In this document: in pieces, positions 28,137 to 37,523 of the stretch | How positions within the stretch are numbered: position 1 is the first letter of the stretch | How the letters are laid out: each line of letters opens with the position of its first letter | Source: Velocimicrobium porci | GTDB lineage: Bacteria > Bacillota > Clostridia > Lachnospirales > Lachnospiraceae | Length of the DNA: 64,000 nucleotides | Reading direction: 5' to 3' | NCBI RefSeq assembly: GCF_009696045.1 | Contig: NZ_VUMT01000008.1 | Location: 87,706 to 151,705, forward strand | The notes under the pieces: generated by a model | The model's input: only the letters and a program-made list of their open reading frames with translations | Databases searched by the model: none | What the model was told of the DNA's origin: nothing | Position numbers and translations under genes: made by a program

Positions 28137-28394
28137 TTATAGATTTTCTTTAAAAAATACTTCTAATGCATGAACTGCTTCTGCCTCATCATTTCCGTCT
28201 GCTGTCACAGTTACTTCACAATCTTTTTTAATTCCCATGCTCATAATACCTAAAATCCGTTTTGCATCTCCAGATTTTCCATTTGCTTCCAACTTGATAT
28301 TAGACTGGAACTTTGCAGCCTCCTTCACAAGAAGACCTGCCGGTCTTGCATGTAGTCCTAACTCATCCTTAATAACATACTTAAATTCTTTCAT
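28137..28394 (-). CDS. ptsH: PTS phosphocarrier protein HPr, with Arg at the regulatory position 46
   Basis: The 85-residue HPr relays phosphate from enzyme I to sugar-specific EIIA domains. His15 sits in GLHARPAG and is intact. At position 46, where Gram-positive HPr usually has the Ser that HPr kinase phosphorylates, this protein has Arg (DAKRILGIMSMG). The copy should therefore work in sugar transport but not as a CcpA corepressor. GGAGAAAGAGG precedes the ATG. ptsI follows at once. Confidence 0.95.
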   Translation of the reverse strand: MKEFKYVIKDELGLHARPAGLLVKEAAKFQSNIKLEANGKSGDAKRILGIMSMGIKKDCEVTVTADGNDEAEAVHALEVFFKENL

Positions 28395-28451
28395 TCTTCT
28401 ACCTCTTTCTCCTTCACTTTTTCTTTCAATGTTTTTTTGTTTTCTATTATT

Positions 28452-28494
28452 GAAACGATACTTTTTATTTCAACTATCGTTCAAGTCTATTATA
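28452..28494 (-). promoter_or_regulatory. ptsH promoter with dyad at the start of the leader
   Basis: A perfect -10 TATAAT lies at 28489-28494 on the minus strand; the -35 is weak (TTTAAA at 17 bases). Just downstream, GAACGATA and TATCGTTTC form an inverted repeat (about 28452-28482), either an operator or an RNA hairpin of the leader. The rest of the gene-free stretch 28395-28741 holds only this leader and the next terminator. Confidence 0.5.
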
Positions 28495-28579
28495 ATATGA
28501 AACTGTCTTTCTTTAAAGAAGATTTTTCTGTAAAATTTCTTTTTTCTTTTCTTTTATCAGTCTATAGTGCAAAAATTCC

Positions 28580-28633
28580 AAAAACAATAAAGACCCAAGC
28601 CTCGAAGTATTTCTATTCCGAAACCTAGGTCTT
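28580..28633 (-). terminator. Intrinsic terminator after the GDPD gene
   Basis: AAGACC (28590-28595) pairs with GGTCTT (28628-28633), extended by an inner CCTCG/CGAAA stem. The minus strand continues TTTATTGTTTTT. It lies about 110 bases after the GDPD stop. Confidence 0.65.
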
Positions 28634-28741
28634 GCCTGATCTCACTCAGTAACAATCCTGTCACTTATTCTTTTACTCTCCTTCTATTGTAATCGGTTTA
28701 CTTGCATCCGTCAAGTCAGAAATCTGATAATTTTATGAAAT

Positions 28742-29560
28742 TTATGGTAAAAACCCTTCAAAAATAAACATATCATATTCTTTTTCATTCTTTTTTAGCT
28801 GTTCTTTCGATTGAATTGTCCATGCGACCATATAAGCATGATAAAATTTTTTACATAACTGCCGTGATACCCGATATGAGTAACAACAATTATAAGCAAT
28901 AAAATCAGGCTTTCCCAAAAAATTGAATAAAAGGTTTCCCAGCAACCGTAAAATGAACCGCTTATCACCTTCTTTTGCAAAATCAGAGGAAAGCTGTCCT
29001 CTCATAACTCGTGGTGCATTTTTTCGAAACCAGTAAACAACAAATGGGTGAAAGGATTCTACACAATAAAGTCCCTTATATTGTTTTAACTGGTCATAAA
29101 CAATCTGACAAATTTCGGTTTTTCCAGTTTCACATTTTATTTCGACAATTAATGGAACGTTCCCATCAACTAATTGAAGTACTTCTTGTAATTTGGGTAT
29201 TCTTTCAAACGATTGATAAAGCCGAAACTGTTTAAGTTCTCTAAACGTATAATCACTTATTTTTCCTTGGATATTACAAACACGTTCTAAACTTTCATCG
29301 TGAAAAACAACCGGAATTTTATCTTTTGTCAATTGTACATCAAGCTCAATTCCATAGTTTGCTTTTATTGCTCTTTGAAATGCCTTTTTTGAGTTTTCCG
29401 GTGCATCTCCTTTATTGTCATAAAGTCCTCTATGTGCATAAAAATATCCCTCAAATAACCGCTTTGAAGGTTTATTGAAAATGCGTGGCATAATTGCCCA
29501 CAAGTAAATCAAAATTATTATAAAAAATCCGAATATTATTTTTAAACCTATCGCAATCAC
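28742..29560 (-). CDS. Membrane-anchored glycerophosphodiester phosphodiesterase
   Basis: The 272-residue protein starts with one hydrophobic segment (residues about 3-24), then a GDPD TIM barrel. YAHRGLYDNKGDAPENSKKAF (His43), IELDVQLTKDKIPVVFHDESL (metal-binding Glu/Asp and catalytic His) and VEIKCETG are family motifs. It hydrolyses glycerophosphodiesters from lipids or teichoic acids to glycerol-3-phosphate. The gene begins 8 bases after the radical SAM gene, so the two form an operon. Confidence 0.9.
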   Translation of the reverse strand: MIAIGLKIIFGFFIIILIYLWAIMPRIFNKPSKRLFEGYFYAHRGLYDNKGDAPENSKKAFQRAIKANYGIELDVQLTKDKIPVVFHDESLERVCNIQGKISDYTFRELKQFRLYQSFERIPKLQEVLQLVDGNVPLIVEIKCETGKTEICQIVYDQLKQYKGLYCVESFHPFVVYWFRKNAPRVMRGQLSSDFAKEGDKRFILRLLGNLLFNFLGKPDFIAYNCCYSYRVSRQLCKKFYHAYMVAWTIQSKEQLKKNEKEYDMFIFEGFLP

Positions 29561-29568
29561 CGAACTGC

Positions 29569-30462
29569 TTATACTCCTTCCCCATTGAATTCTGGAATAA
29601 AACTCTCAAGCTGTGTTTCTCCCTCCTGAATAAATCCATTTTCTACCCCTATCTCTATTGCAAAGTCAACCAATTCATCATACTCTTCTTTTGTTACGGT
29701 CCGATTTATTTCCGGATGAGATGTCAAACCGGAAAGGGGTGTAAACTGATTCATAATGCTTATATAAATAGAATCTCCATAATTTTCATACAGATACTTA
29801 ATAATATACTTTGAGTCGTCAAGACATCCGGGAAGTAACAAATGCCTTACAATTACCCCTTGTTTCATGATTCCGTTTGAATCAAAAACAGCTCTGCCCT
29901 GCTGTCGTACCATTTCACGTAACGCTTGATTTGCCTGGATAAAATAATCCGGTGCTTTTGAGTATTTTGTCGAAATCCGTTCGGAATAATACTTAAAATC
30001 AGGTAGATAAATGTCAATTTTCCCCTCTAAATTGCGAATCGCCTCTGCTTTTTCGTATCCACCTGTATTATATACAAACGGAAGATCAAAGCCATGTTCT
30101 TTCGCCTGGTCAATTGCTTTTACAATGGAAGGCATATAATGCGTAGGCGTAACAAGATTAATATTATTGGCACCTTTTTTCTTTAGCTCAAAAAATATTT
30201 CTTCTAATCGATGTATTGAAATAACCTTCCCTGCATGTCCTGTAGCAATATTTTTATTTTGGCAAAATACACACCCCATATTGCACCCTGAAAAGAATAC
30301 TGTACCCGATCCATTTTCCCCTGAAATGCAAGGTTCTTCCCACATATGTAGCGCAGCTCTTGCAACTACTAGTTGGGCTGTTTCTTTGCAAAAGCCCGTT
30401 TTTCCATCCAAACGATTGACCTTACATTCTCTCGGACAAATATTGCATTGATTATAATTCAT
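29569..30462 (-). CDS. Radical SAM protein, PflX/COG1313-like activating enzyme
   Basis: The 297-residue protein has the radical SAM cluster motif CNMGCVFC (Cys60, Cys64, Cys67), binding a [4Fe-4S] cluster for SAM cleavage. An N-terminal set of Cys (6, 9, 13, 25; CNICPRECKVNR) could bind a second cluster or zinc. VIVRHLLLPGCLDDS and LVTPTHYMPSIV are typical of the PflX family (COG1313), related to pyruvate formate-lyase activators but of unproven substrate. It is the first gene of the unit with GDPD. Confidence 0.85.
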   Translation of the reverse strand: MNYNQCNICPRECKVNRLDGKTGFCKETAQLVVARAALHMWEEPCISGENGSGTVFFSGCNMGCVFCQNKNIATGHAGKVISIHRLEEIFFELKKKGANNINLVTPTHYMPSIVKAIDQAKEHGFDLPFVYNTGGYEKAEAIRNLEGKIDIYLPDFKYYSERISTKYSKAPDYFIQANQALREMVRQQGRAVFDSNGIMKQGVIVRHLLLPGCLDDSKYIIKYLYENYGDSIYISIMNQFTPLSGLTSHPEINRTVTKEEYDELVDFAIEIGVENGFIQEGETQLESFIPEFNGEGV

Positions 30463-30573
30463 CTTCCAGTTCCTTCCTTTTCTTTTCCGATTTGTTTCTT
30501 CGCACTTATAGAAACAAAAACAGGTTCTTATTCGTCAACTACTTATATCGGACTTTTTTCTAAAAAAATAACA

Positions 30574-32199
30574 CTATTTTATACCGGCATAAGCTTCTGC
30601 TATATTTAACATATGATCTCCAATCCTTTCATAATCAGTCAAAATCTCCGTATAATAAATCGAAGTTTCAATATCACAGATGCCTTCTTGTATCTGTTGT
30701 GTCTGTCTTTTTCTATATTCTTCTGTTGTATCGTCAATTCTTTGCTCTAGTACCGTAACCTCTCCAAGAACCTGCTGCTTATTACCTTCACTTATATTTT
30801 TTATTCTTGTAAATGTATCAAGGCAAATATGCCGCATTTCTTTTATCTCCTTATGAGCATCTTTTGAAAGCTTTAATCCTTTTTCTTGCATAGTAACTGC
30901 ATATTCTGCCAAATTCATTGCATGGTCACCGATTCGTTCAATATTTCCAATGACTTCAAACATGCTTTTTACTTCTTTAATCGAATCAGGTGCTTTCTCA
31001 ATCGTAAGTATTTTAGCAATTTTTCTTGATAACTTTACATTGTACATATCAATTGCTTCTTCTTTTTTACTTACCTCCCTTAATAACTCTGGATTTCCCT
31101 GTTCAATCGCTTTAAAACCATTCTCAATATTTTCATATGTAAGTGATAGCATTTCGTTCATCTCTTCCTTCAAATTATTAATTGCAATTGTTGAAATTCC
31201 TAACACATGCTGTGAAGAAGAGAGTTCATCAAACCACTTATCCGTATCACTTGTTTCTTCTTTTTTGTCAGGTAAAATAATAGTAGCAACCTTAGCAAGC
31301 CAATCACCAAAAGGAATTAATATCAATGTTGTCGCAATATTAAAGATTGTATGAACATTCGCAATCTGTGCTGCCAAATTATCTGGTGTGCGAAGTGCAA
31401 TCCATTCTGCAAATGGGACTGTCAGGCATATACATACGAATATAACCGTTCCAATCAAGTTAAACATTAAATGAATAATTGTTGTTCGTTTTGCATTTCT
31501 GCTTGTTCCAATTGAAGCCAATACCGCTGTAATGCAGGTACCAATATTCTGTCCAAATAATACAAATACAGCACTATTAATTGAAATTAAACCACTCATT
31601 GCCAATGCCTGAAGAATTCCGACCGAAGCAGACGAAGATTGAATAATCGCTGTAAATCCTGCACCTGCCAAAATTCCAAGAAACGGATTAGAAAACTGCG
31701 TCATAAGTTCAATAAACTGTTTCGAATCCCGAAGTGGAATCATAGCATCACTCATCATACCCATTCCTATAAAAAGTACACCAAGCCCTGCAACAATTCC
31801 GCCAACATACTGGACTTTTTTATTTTTTACAAATAGAATCATTGCAACACCAATAAATGCAATTAAGGGTGCAATTGTTCCAATATCTAAAGCAATCAGC
31901 TGACCGGTAATTGTCGTTCCAATGTTAGCTCCCATAATAATCCATACAGCCTGATTTAACGTCATAAGGCCGGAGTTGACAAATCCAACTACCATGACCG
32001 TCGTAGCAGACGAAGATTGAATTACAGCAGTGATTCCCGCACCCACTATAACACCTAAAAACCGATTGGCCGTCAGTCGTTCTAAAATACTTTTCATTCG
32101 GTCACCTGCTACCGCCTCCAGATTATTACTCATCATCTGCATTCCATACAAAAACAGTGCTAATCCTCCTAACAGCATCAAAATCATATTCATTTTCAT
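30574..32199 (-). CDS. Na/Pi cotransporter (NptA-like) with C-terminal PhoU-like domain
   Basis: The 541-residue protein has about nine membrane segments with the two inverted QSSSA repeats (VIQSSSATTVMVVGF near residue 60, IIQSSSASVGILQAL near 185) that form the PNaS transporter core. From residue about 340 a cytoplasmic PhoU-like helical domain follows, with IGNIERIGDHAMNLAEYA and DYERIGDHMLNIAEAY. It would import or export phosphate with Na+. It is divergent from the KdpDE-like pair across a 244-base gap (32200-32443), which shows no clear operator. Confidence 0.92.
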   Translation of the reverse strand: MKMNMILMLLGGLALFLYGMQMMSNNLEAVAGDRMKSILERLTANRFLGVIVGAGITAVIQSSSATTVMVVGFVNSGLMTLNQAVWIIMGANIGTTITGQLIALDIGTIAPLIAFIGVAMILFVKNKKVQYVGGIVAGLGVLFIGMGMMSDAMIPLRDSKQFIELMTQFSNPFLGILAGAGFTAIIQSSSASVGILQALAMSGLISINSAVFVLFGQNIGTCITAVLASIGTSRNAKRTTIIHLMFNLIGTVIFVCICLTVPFAEWIALRTPDNLAAQIANVHTIFNIATTLILIPFGDWLAKVATIILPDKKEETSDTDKWFDELSSSQHVLGISTIAINNLKEEMNEMLSLTYENIENGFKAIEQGNPELLREVSKKEEAIDMYNVKLSRKIAKILTIEKAPDSIKEVKSMFEVIGNIERIGDHAMNLAEYAVTMQEKGLKLSKDAHKEIKEMRHICLDTFTRIKNISEGNKQQVLGEVTVLEQRIDDTTEEYRKRQTQQIQEGICDIETSIYYTEILTDYERIGDHMLNIAEAYAGIK

Positions 32200-32443
32200 C
32201 TTTATACCTTGTCTTTCCGACTTGGGCTTCCAAACCAGAATAATCCCAAATCTTTTATTTTCTTAAGTATTTTATAGCGTACTTTTGCTATAAAAAATTC
32301 TCGTTTATTATAATAGCAAACTGATTTTTTATTTTCCGTAAAAAATTTGTTAAGATTTCTCCTAAAAAGGGAGAATTGATTGACTTTTTGTTTAAATAAT
32401 GTACTATAAATGATGTCAAACAAATTACATGAGGGGATTTTAT

Positions 32444-33958
32444 ATGAAAAACAAATGCTTAGAGTCAGATATATTACGTTTTTTAATATTACTTGGAAGT
32501 GCAACGATAGCTTCCAGCTTGCTTTTTATTACCGCCGGAAATTCTTCTAATTGTGCAATCTTTTATATGCTTGCCATTTTCTTAATTTCAAGATATACAA
32601 CCGGTTATATATGGGGGATATTAGGCTCTGTCATTGGAGTAATTGCAGTCAATTATTTTTTCACGTACCCGTATATGGAAATTGATTTTTTAAGAGATGG
32701 TTATCCTATCACTTTTAGTGGAATGCTCACTGTATCTTTAATTACAACAACAACTGCAACTCATCTTAACACCCAAAAACAAGACGCACTTAACCGTGAA
32801 CAAATGTTAGAGAAAATCAACCACTTTAACAATCACTTATTAAGTGCAAAAAATAAAGAAGAAATGTTAAACCTCTCCATTTCATTTTTATCTGAACTAA
32901 ACCATGCCGATGTGCTGTTTGTTCCAAACGAATATCAAAATGATTCATTTTCTAATGATACAGACAATCATTTTAGTGAAGTCTATACCGATGTTAACGA
33001 TCCTGTTATAAAAGAATACATAAAAACCACGTTGGATAAAAATGAATTAATGACTTTAGAAAGAGAAGAAATCTATTATACATTTCTTCCAATTTCATCT
33101 TCTGTTCATAAATGGGGAACTTTAGTTTTGTACAGCAAACAACCTCAGACAAACCAAATGGAACTAAATCGTTTAATGATTCCTCAACTTTCTTTATCCT
33201 TAGAACATTATTCGCTTATTGAGCACCATCAGACTCTCCTAATGGATTCCGAAAAAGAAAAAATGCGTTCAAATCTACTGAGAGCAATCTCTCATGATTT
33301 ACGTACACCCCTTACTGGTATTATTGGCTCCAGCTCTACCTATCTGGAAGCAAAAGAATATTTGGATGAAACAAATAAGGACAAATTAATCCATGGAATT
33401 TTAGAAGATGCAAATTGGCTTCTAAATATGGTAGAAAATCTTTTAACAATAACAAAAATCAGTCAGGAAACTGCTCTTGTAAAAAAAGTTCCTGAACCAA
33501 TTGAAGAAGTTGTATCAGAAGCATTAATGCGTTTCCAAAAACGTTATCCGAAAAGTAAAGTAATTGTAAAAATTCCCGATGAATTTTTAATGGTACCTAT
33601 GGATGCAACTTTAATCGAACAAGTCATTATTAACCTATTGGAAAATGCCGTAAAACATTCAAATACTATAAAACCAACTGAATTTACGGTCGAAACGAAA
33701 CAATCTGAAGTATCATTTTCAATTAAAGATTATGGTCAGGGGATACCAGAGAACCGTTTAGCTTCCATTTTTGATGGCAGTCCAATTTCAACAAATGACA
33801 AAAATGACCGAAAAAAAGGGATGGGAATCGGTCTTACTATTTGTAAAACAATTATATTAGCACATCAAGGCAGAATTCTTGCATCAAACCATCCAACCGG
33901 CACTATCTTTTCTTTTTATCTGCCTATCGAAGGAGGAGATTCCTATGAAAACAAGTAA
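32444..33958 (+). CDS. KdpD-like sensor histidine kinase (short form)
   Basis: The 504-residue protein lacks the N-terminal KdpD and Usp domains. It starts with four closely spaced membrane segments (DUF4118 type, residues about 10-110), a GAF-like linker, HisKA with RAISHDLRTPLTG (His284) and HATPase with INLLENAVKHS and KGMGIGLTICKTI. AGGGGA precedes the ATG at 32444. The stop overlaps the response regulator start by 14 bases. It probably senses ions or turgor in the membrane, but no kdpFABC pump is adjacent. Confidence 0.88.
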   Translation: MKNKCLESDILRFLILLGSATIASSLLFITAGNSSNCAIFYMLAIFLISRYTTGYIWGILGSVIGVIAVNYFFTYPYMEIDFLRDGYPITFSGMLTVSLITTTTATHLNTQKQDALNREQMLEKINHFNNHLLSAKNKEEMLNLSISFLSELNHADVLFVPNEYQNDSFSNDTDNHFSEVYTDVNDPVIKEYIKTTLDKNELMTLEREEIYYTFLPISSSVHKWGTLVLYSKQPQTNQMELNRLMIPQLSLSLEHYSLIEHHQTLLMDSEKEKMRSNLLRAISHDLRTPLTGIIGSSSTYLEAKEYLDETNKDKLIHGILEDANWLLNMVENLLTITKISQETALVKKVPEPIEEVVSEALMRFQKRYPKSKVIVKIPDEFLMVPMDATLIEQVIINLLENAVKHSNTIKPTEFTVETKQSEVSFSIKDYGQGIPENRLASIFDGSPISTNDKNDRKKGMGIGLTICKTIILAHQGRILASNHPTGTIFSFYLPIEGGDSYENK

Positions 33959-34649
33959 ACTAACAACACTTATTATTGAAGATGAAGAAAATATCAGAAA
34001 TTTCATTTCTTCTATTTTAGAGATAAACAATTACAAAACCATACTTTGTTCGACTGGAAAAGAAGCAATTAGCCTTGCACAATCCCACTGCCCGGATATT
34101 ATCCTACTCGATCTTGGACTTCCTGATATTGACGGAATTGATGTTTTAAAGAATCTTCGCAAATGGTCATCGGTTCCTATTATTGTAATTTCAGCCCGCC
34201 ATCAGGAAACTGAAAAGGTACTTGCTCTTGACAGTGGTGCTGATGATTATATTACAAAGCCATTCGGCACAAAAGAACTGCTTGCCCGAATCCGAACTGC
34301 ACTCCGGCATAAGGCAACTGCCAACTTCACATCTCCAACTGCAAAATATCATGCAAAAGAACTTTCGATTGATTTTGACAAACGCTTTGTTTCATTAGGA
34401 GAGGAAGAAGTTAAATTAACACCAATTGAATACAAACTAGTTTCTCTTTTAGCACAAAATTCAGGAAAGGTGTTAACTTATGAATTTATTTTAAAAACAT
34501 TATGGGGTCCTTATGTCGATATGGATAATCAGATTTTAAGAGTAAATATGGCAAATATTCGCCGAAAAATAGAAAAAAATCCTGCCATGCCAACCTATAT
34601 ATTTACAGAAGTCGGCATTGGATATCGAATGTTAGAAAGCGAAGTATAA
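33945..34649 (+). CDS. KdpE-like OmpR-family response regulator
   Basis: The 234-residue protein has a receiver domain with phospho-acceptor Asp56 (ILLDLGLPDIDG), acidic pair IIEDEE and Lys in DYITKPFG. A winged-helix DNA-binding domain follows (VKLTPIEYKLVSLLAQNSG and TYIFTEVGIGYRML). AGGAGGAG precedes the ATG at 33945, inside the end of the kinase gene, so the pair is translationally coupled. Targets are unknown; the divergent Na/Pi transporter is one candidate. Confidence 0.92.
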   Translation: MKTSKLTTLIIEDEENIRNFISSILEINNYKTILCSTGKEAISLAQSHCPDIILLDLGLPDIDGIDVLKNLRKWSSVPIIVISARHQETEKVLALDSGADDYITKPFGTKELLARIRTALRHKATANFTSPTAKYHAKELSIDFDKRFVSLGEEEVKLTPIEYKLVSLLAQNSGKVLTYEFILKTLWGPYVDMDNQILRVNMANIRRKIEKNPAMPTYIFTEVGIGYRMLESEV

Positions 34650-34652
34650 CAC

Positions 34653-34707
34653 AAAAAAAGAAAAAAGTCTTATAAAATTATTTTGTAAGACTTTTTTCTT
34701 TTTTTAT
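34653..34707. terminator. Bidirectional intrinsic terminator
   Basis: AAAAAAAGAAAAAAGTCTTA pairs with TAAGACTTTTTTCTTTTTTT around a short AT loop, between the response regulator (+) and ftsH (-). Confidence 0.9.
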
Positions 34708-34737
34708 AACCCTGTTCTGCCTATATAATTGCTCCGT

Positions 34738-36555
34738 TTACTCATTTAAAATTTTCATAAATTCTTCTCCCGTAATGGTTTCTCTCTCATACAAATACTT
34801 TGCTAATTCATGAAGCTTGTCCATATTGGCAGATAACAAATCTTCCGCTTTCTTATATTGTCTTTTCACTGTATCAACAACCATCTTGTCAATTTCGGTT
34901 GCTGTATCTGGAGAGCATGCTAAGGAGCTATCTCCTCCTAAATATTGATTTGTCACAGTTTCGAGTGCTACCATTCCAATTTCTTCACTCATACCATATC
35001 TTGTAATCATAGCTCTTGCCAGCTTTGTTGCCTGTTCTATGTCATTAGACGCTCCCGTTGTTATCGAATGGAATACTAATTCCTCCGCACAGCGTCCTCC
35101 GGTAAAAGTAGCAATTTTATTTTCAATTTCCTCTTTCGACATAAGGTTACGCTCGCCCTCATCCACCTGCATTGTATACCCCAAAGCCCCAGATGTTCTA
35201 GGTATAATTGTTATTTTTGTCACAGGAGCCGAATGACTTTGTAAGGCAGCAACCAATGCATGTCCAATCTCATGATAAGATACAATTAATTTTTCTTTAT
35301 CAGATAACACCTTATTTTTTTTCTGATAACCTGCTATAACAACCTCAATACTTTCTTCTAAATCAAGTTGTGTAACATAATTTCTTCCCTGGCGGACTGC
35401 ACATAAAGCAGCTTCGTTAACCATATTAGCAAGTTCCGCACCAGAAGCACCGGAAGCAGCTCTGGCAATCGCATTAAAATCAATGTCATCTCCTAATTTT
35501 ACTTTTTTAGCGTGTACCCTTAAAATTGCTTCTCTTCCTGCCAAATCTGGTAACTCTACAGGTACTCTTCTGTCAAACCGTCCAGGTCTTAAAAGTGCAG
35601 GATCTAATGATTCTGGTCTGTTTGTAGCAGCCAGAATAACAACACCTTTTGAACCGTCAAAACCATCCATCTCCGTCAATAGCTGGTTCAAAGTCTGTTC
35701 CCGCTCGTCATTTCCTCCCATTCCCTGATTGTCACGTTTCTTTCCAATTGTATCAATTTCATCAATAAAAACAATACATGGTGCTTTTTCATTTGCCTGC
35801 TTAAACAAATCTCGAACTTTGGCAGCTCCCATTCCAACAAACATTTCTACAAACTCAGAACCAGATATGGAAAAGAACGGTACCCCTGCTTCTCCCGCAA
35901 CTGCTTTTGCAAGCAAAGTCTTTCCGGTTCCCGGAGGTCCGACTAATAAAGCTCCTTTTGGCATCGAAGCACCAATTTCCTGATATTTTTCAGGATTATG
36001 AAGAAAATCTACAATCTCAGTCAAAACTTCCTTTGCCTCATCTTCTCCTGCCACATCACTAAACTTAATTCCTGTTGTAGATTCCACATATACCTTTGCA
36101 TTACTTTTACCAAACTGCATCGATGGCATTCCGCCACCGCCCATTTTTTTCATCAACGTTCTGGATAAAAGCTGTCCAAGCCCCCAAAAAATTAATATTG
36201 GAACAATCCAAGTTAATAGAAAGCTCAAAATTGGCGACATCTCTTTTTCTACAACACGTCCAAAGGAACAACCTGAATCATATAGTCTGTTTACTAGCTC
36301 TGGATCATCAAAGGTTGTCGTCTGATAAAAATTTGGTGTTTCCTTTTTATCCGTAAAATAAATCGAATCATTTTCAATCTGCACCTTCTCAATTTCTTTT
36401 TTATCTACCATTGACAAAAAAGTACCATAGTCAACTGTTTTGACTTGTTGCTTCATCAAGTTCGGAAATAAAAAACTATTAAGCAACATAATCACAATCA
36501 GTGCAATCACATAATAAAAAATTAGTGGCCGTTTCGGATTTTTTACTTCTTTCAT
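34738..36555 (-). CDS. ftsH: ATP-dependent zinc metalloprotease FtsH
   Basis: The 605-residue membrane protease has two N-terminal membrane segments (about 10-28 and 110-128) with an external loop. The AAA+ domain shows Walker A GPPGTGKT, Walker [12 protein letters not shown] and the arginine-finger region [10 protein letters not shown]. The zinc site is HEIGH (usual HEAGH), with a downstream acidic ligand near [10 protein letters not shown]. It degrades membrane and regulatory proteins. ACAGGAG precedes the ATG and a good promoter lies at 36647-36676. It is not in its usual place beside tilS-hpt, so it may be an extra copy. Confidence 0.96.
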   Translation of the reverse strand: MKEVKNPKRPLIFYYVIALIVIMLLNSFLFPNLMKQQVKTVDYGTFLSMVDKKEIEKVQIENDSIYFTDKKETPNFYQTTTFDDPELVNRLYDSGCSFGRVVEKEMSPILSFLLTWIVPILIFWGLGQLLSRTLMKKMGGGGMPSMQFGKSNAKVYVESTTGIKFSDVAGEDEAKEVLTEIVDFLHNPEKYQEIGASMPKGALLVGPPGTGKTLLAKAVAGEAGVPFFSISGSEFVEMFVGMGAAKVRDLFKQANEKAPCIVFIDEIDTIGKKRDNQGMGGNDEREQTLNQLLTEMDGFDGSKGVVILAATNRPESLDPALLRPGRFDRRVPVELPDLAGREAILRVHAKKVKLGDDIDFNAIARAASGASGAELANMVNEAALCAVRQGRNYVTQLDLEESIEVVIAGYQKKNKVLSDKEKLIVSYHEIGHALVAALQSHSAPVTKITIIPRTSGALGYTMQVDEGERNLMSKEEIENKIATFTGGRCAEELVFHSITTGASNDIEQATKLARAMITRYGMSEEIGMVALETVTNQYLGGDSSLACSPDTATEIDKMVVDTVKRQYKKAEDLLSANMDKLHELAKYLYERETITGEEFMKILNE

Positions 36556-36646
36556 CTCATCATCTCCTGTTCTTTCTTGTCCCAGCCCCGGTTCTATGCC
36601 CTGTAAATACTGCGGCAGAACATGCCCTCAAGCTATACTTTTCTTC

Positions 36647-36676
36647 ATTATACTTCTTTTCAAGTTTAAATTGCAA
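36647..36676 (-). promoter_or_regulatory. Sigma-A-type promoter of ftsH
   Basis: On the minus strand: TTGCAA (36671-36676), an 18-base spacer and TATAAT (36647-36652). The leader of about 85 bases is unusually GC-rich and holds GTTCT/AGAAC inverted halves, which may fold. Confidence 0.6.
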
Positions 36677-36712
36677 GAAATTTGGCAAAATTTTCAGAAT
36701 TATTTAATACAT

Positions 36713-37354
36713 TTAAAAAGGAAGGGCAAGACGCCCTAATAATCTGCCAAAATGCAACACAGTAGCTTTACAGTTAAACAATATTGAATCCTCTATATAA
36801 AACCCATCATTACCCCAATTGTTTGGTTTAGCATATTGGGATAAATCCCCTTCATATATTTTGTACTGCTCTAAAACCTGCTCCAGTTGCTCTATCGTAT
36901 AAAACGTCCTTTTTTCTTGTAAAAGCTTTGCCTGATTTAACATAGAAACGACAAACTCAATACATATATATGCTTTCTTAATAAGTACGCGTCTATGTAA
37001 TAAAAACAACATCGCTGAGAACGTATTATACATATAATGGTCTTTTTCTTTCTTCATATCTTGTATCTGATTTTTTATCACTCTATATGCTTTTTTTGAA
37101 ACAGGAAGTCTGCATACTTTTATATTAGAAAATGTCCCGTCCTCCGAACAATAACGAAGCAATGATTCTTCAACAAATCCGCCAACTAAAGGTGTCGTCT
37201 TATGGTATCTGGAAAAAGAATACATCTGTTTTAGCTCCCCATCTAGTGCAATTGCTACATGGTTATACGAGTGTTTTGTCACGATTCGTATTATACTTCC
37301 GATTTTTGTATTTGTGGAAAAAAACACTACATAAATACTATTCTCATTTTGCAT
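36713..37354 (-). CDS. Permuted NlpC/P60 (YiiX/YebB-like) cysteine hydrolase-like protein
   Basis: The 213-residue protein has no signal peptide. HSYNHVAIALDGEL near residue 28 gives the His and AYICIEFVVSMLNQA near residue 128 gives the Cys, in the order His-then-Cys seen in circularly permuted NlpC/P60 proteins of the papain-like fold. Such proteins cut amide or thioester bonds; some act on lipids or peptidoglycan. The substrate is unknown. It lies alone between ftsH and a phosphoesterase gene; the RBS is distant and weak. Confidence 0.65.
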   Translation of the reverse strand: MQNENSIYVVFFSTNTKIGSIIRIVTKHSYNHVAIALDGELKQMYSFSRYHKTTPLVGGFVEESLLRYCSEDGTFSNIKVCRLPVSKKAYRVIKNQIQDMKKEKDHYMYNTFSAMLFLLHRRVLIKKAYICIEFVVSMLNQAKLLQEKRTFYTIEQLEQVLEQYKIYEGDLSQYAKPNNWGNDGFYIEDSILFNCKATVLHFGRLLGRLALPF

Positions 37355-37469
37355 TTTTAATTTTTTCTTCCCTTCTCTGTTTATTAACTATCAATTATAT
37401 CGTTTTTTCCCAAAATGAACAATTAAAAACTTTAAAGTTTTTCTTACAATTTTCTTTTTAATTTGTAAC

Positions 37470-37499
37470 AGAGGATAGACCTGAAAAAATCTATCCTCT
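37470..37499. terminator. Hairpin between phosphoesterase and NlpC-like genes
   Basis: AGAGGATAGA pairs perfectly with TCTATCCTCT around a 10-base loop containing an A-run. The clear T-run follows on the plus strand only, so its use for the minus-strand phosphoesterase gene (ends 24 bases away) is uncertain. Confidence 0.5.
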
Positions 37500-37523
37500 A
37501 TTTTTCTTAAATATTCGAATCAC

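Noticed and set aside
30950..31354. Plus-strand frame opposite the Na/Pi cotransporter
   Set aside because: Antisense shadow of the PhoU-like domain; no RBS.
36560..36640. Riboswitch in the GC-rich ftsH leader
   Set aside because: Some inverted halves exist but no known aptamer core could be recognised.
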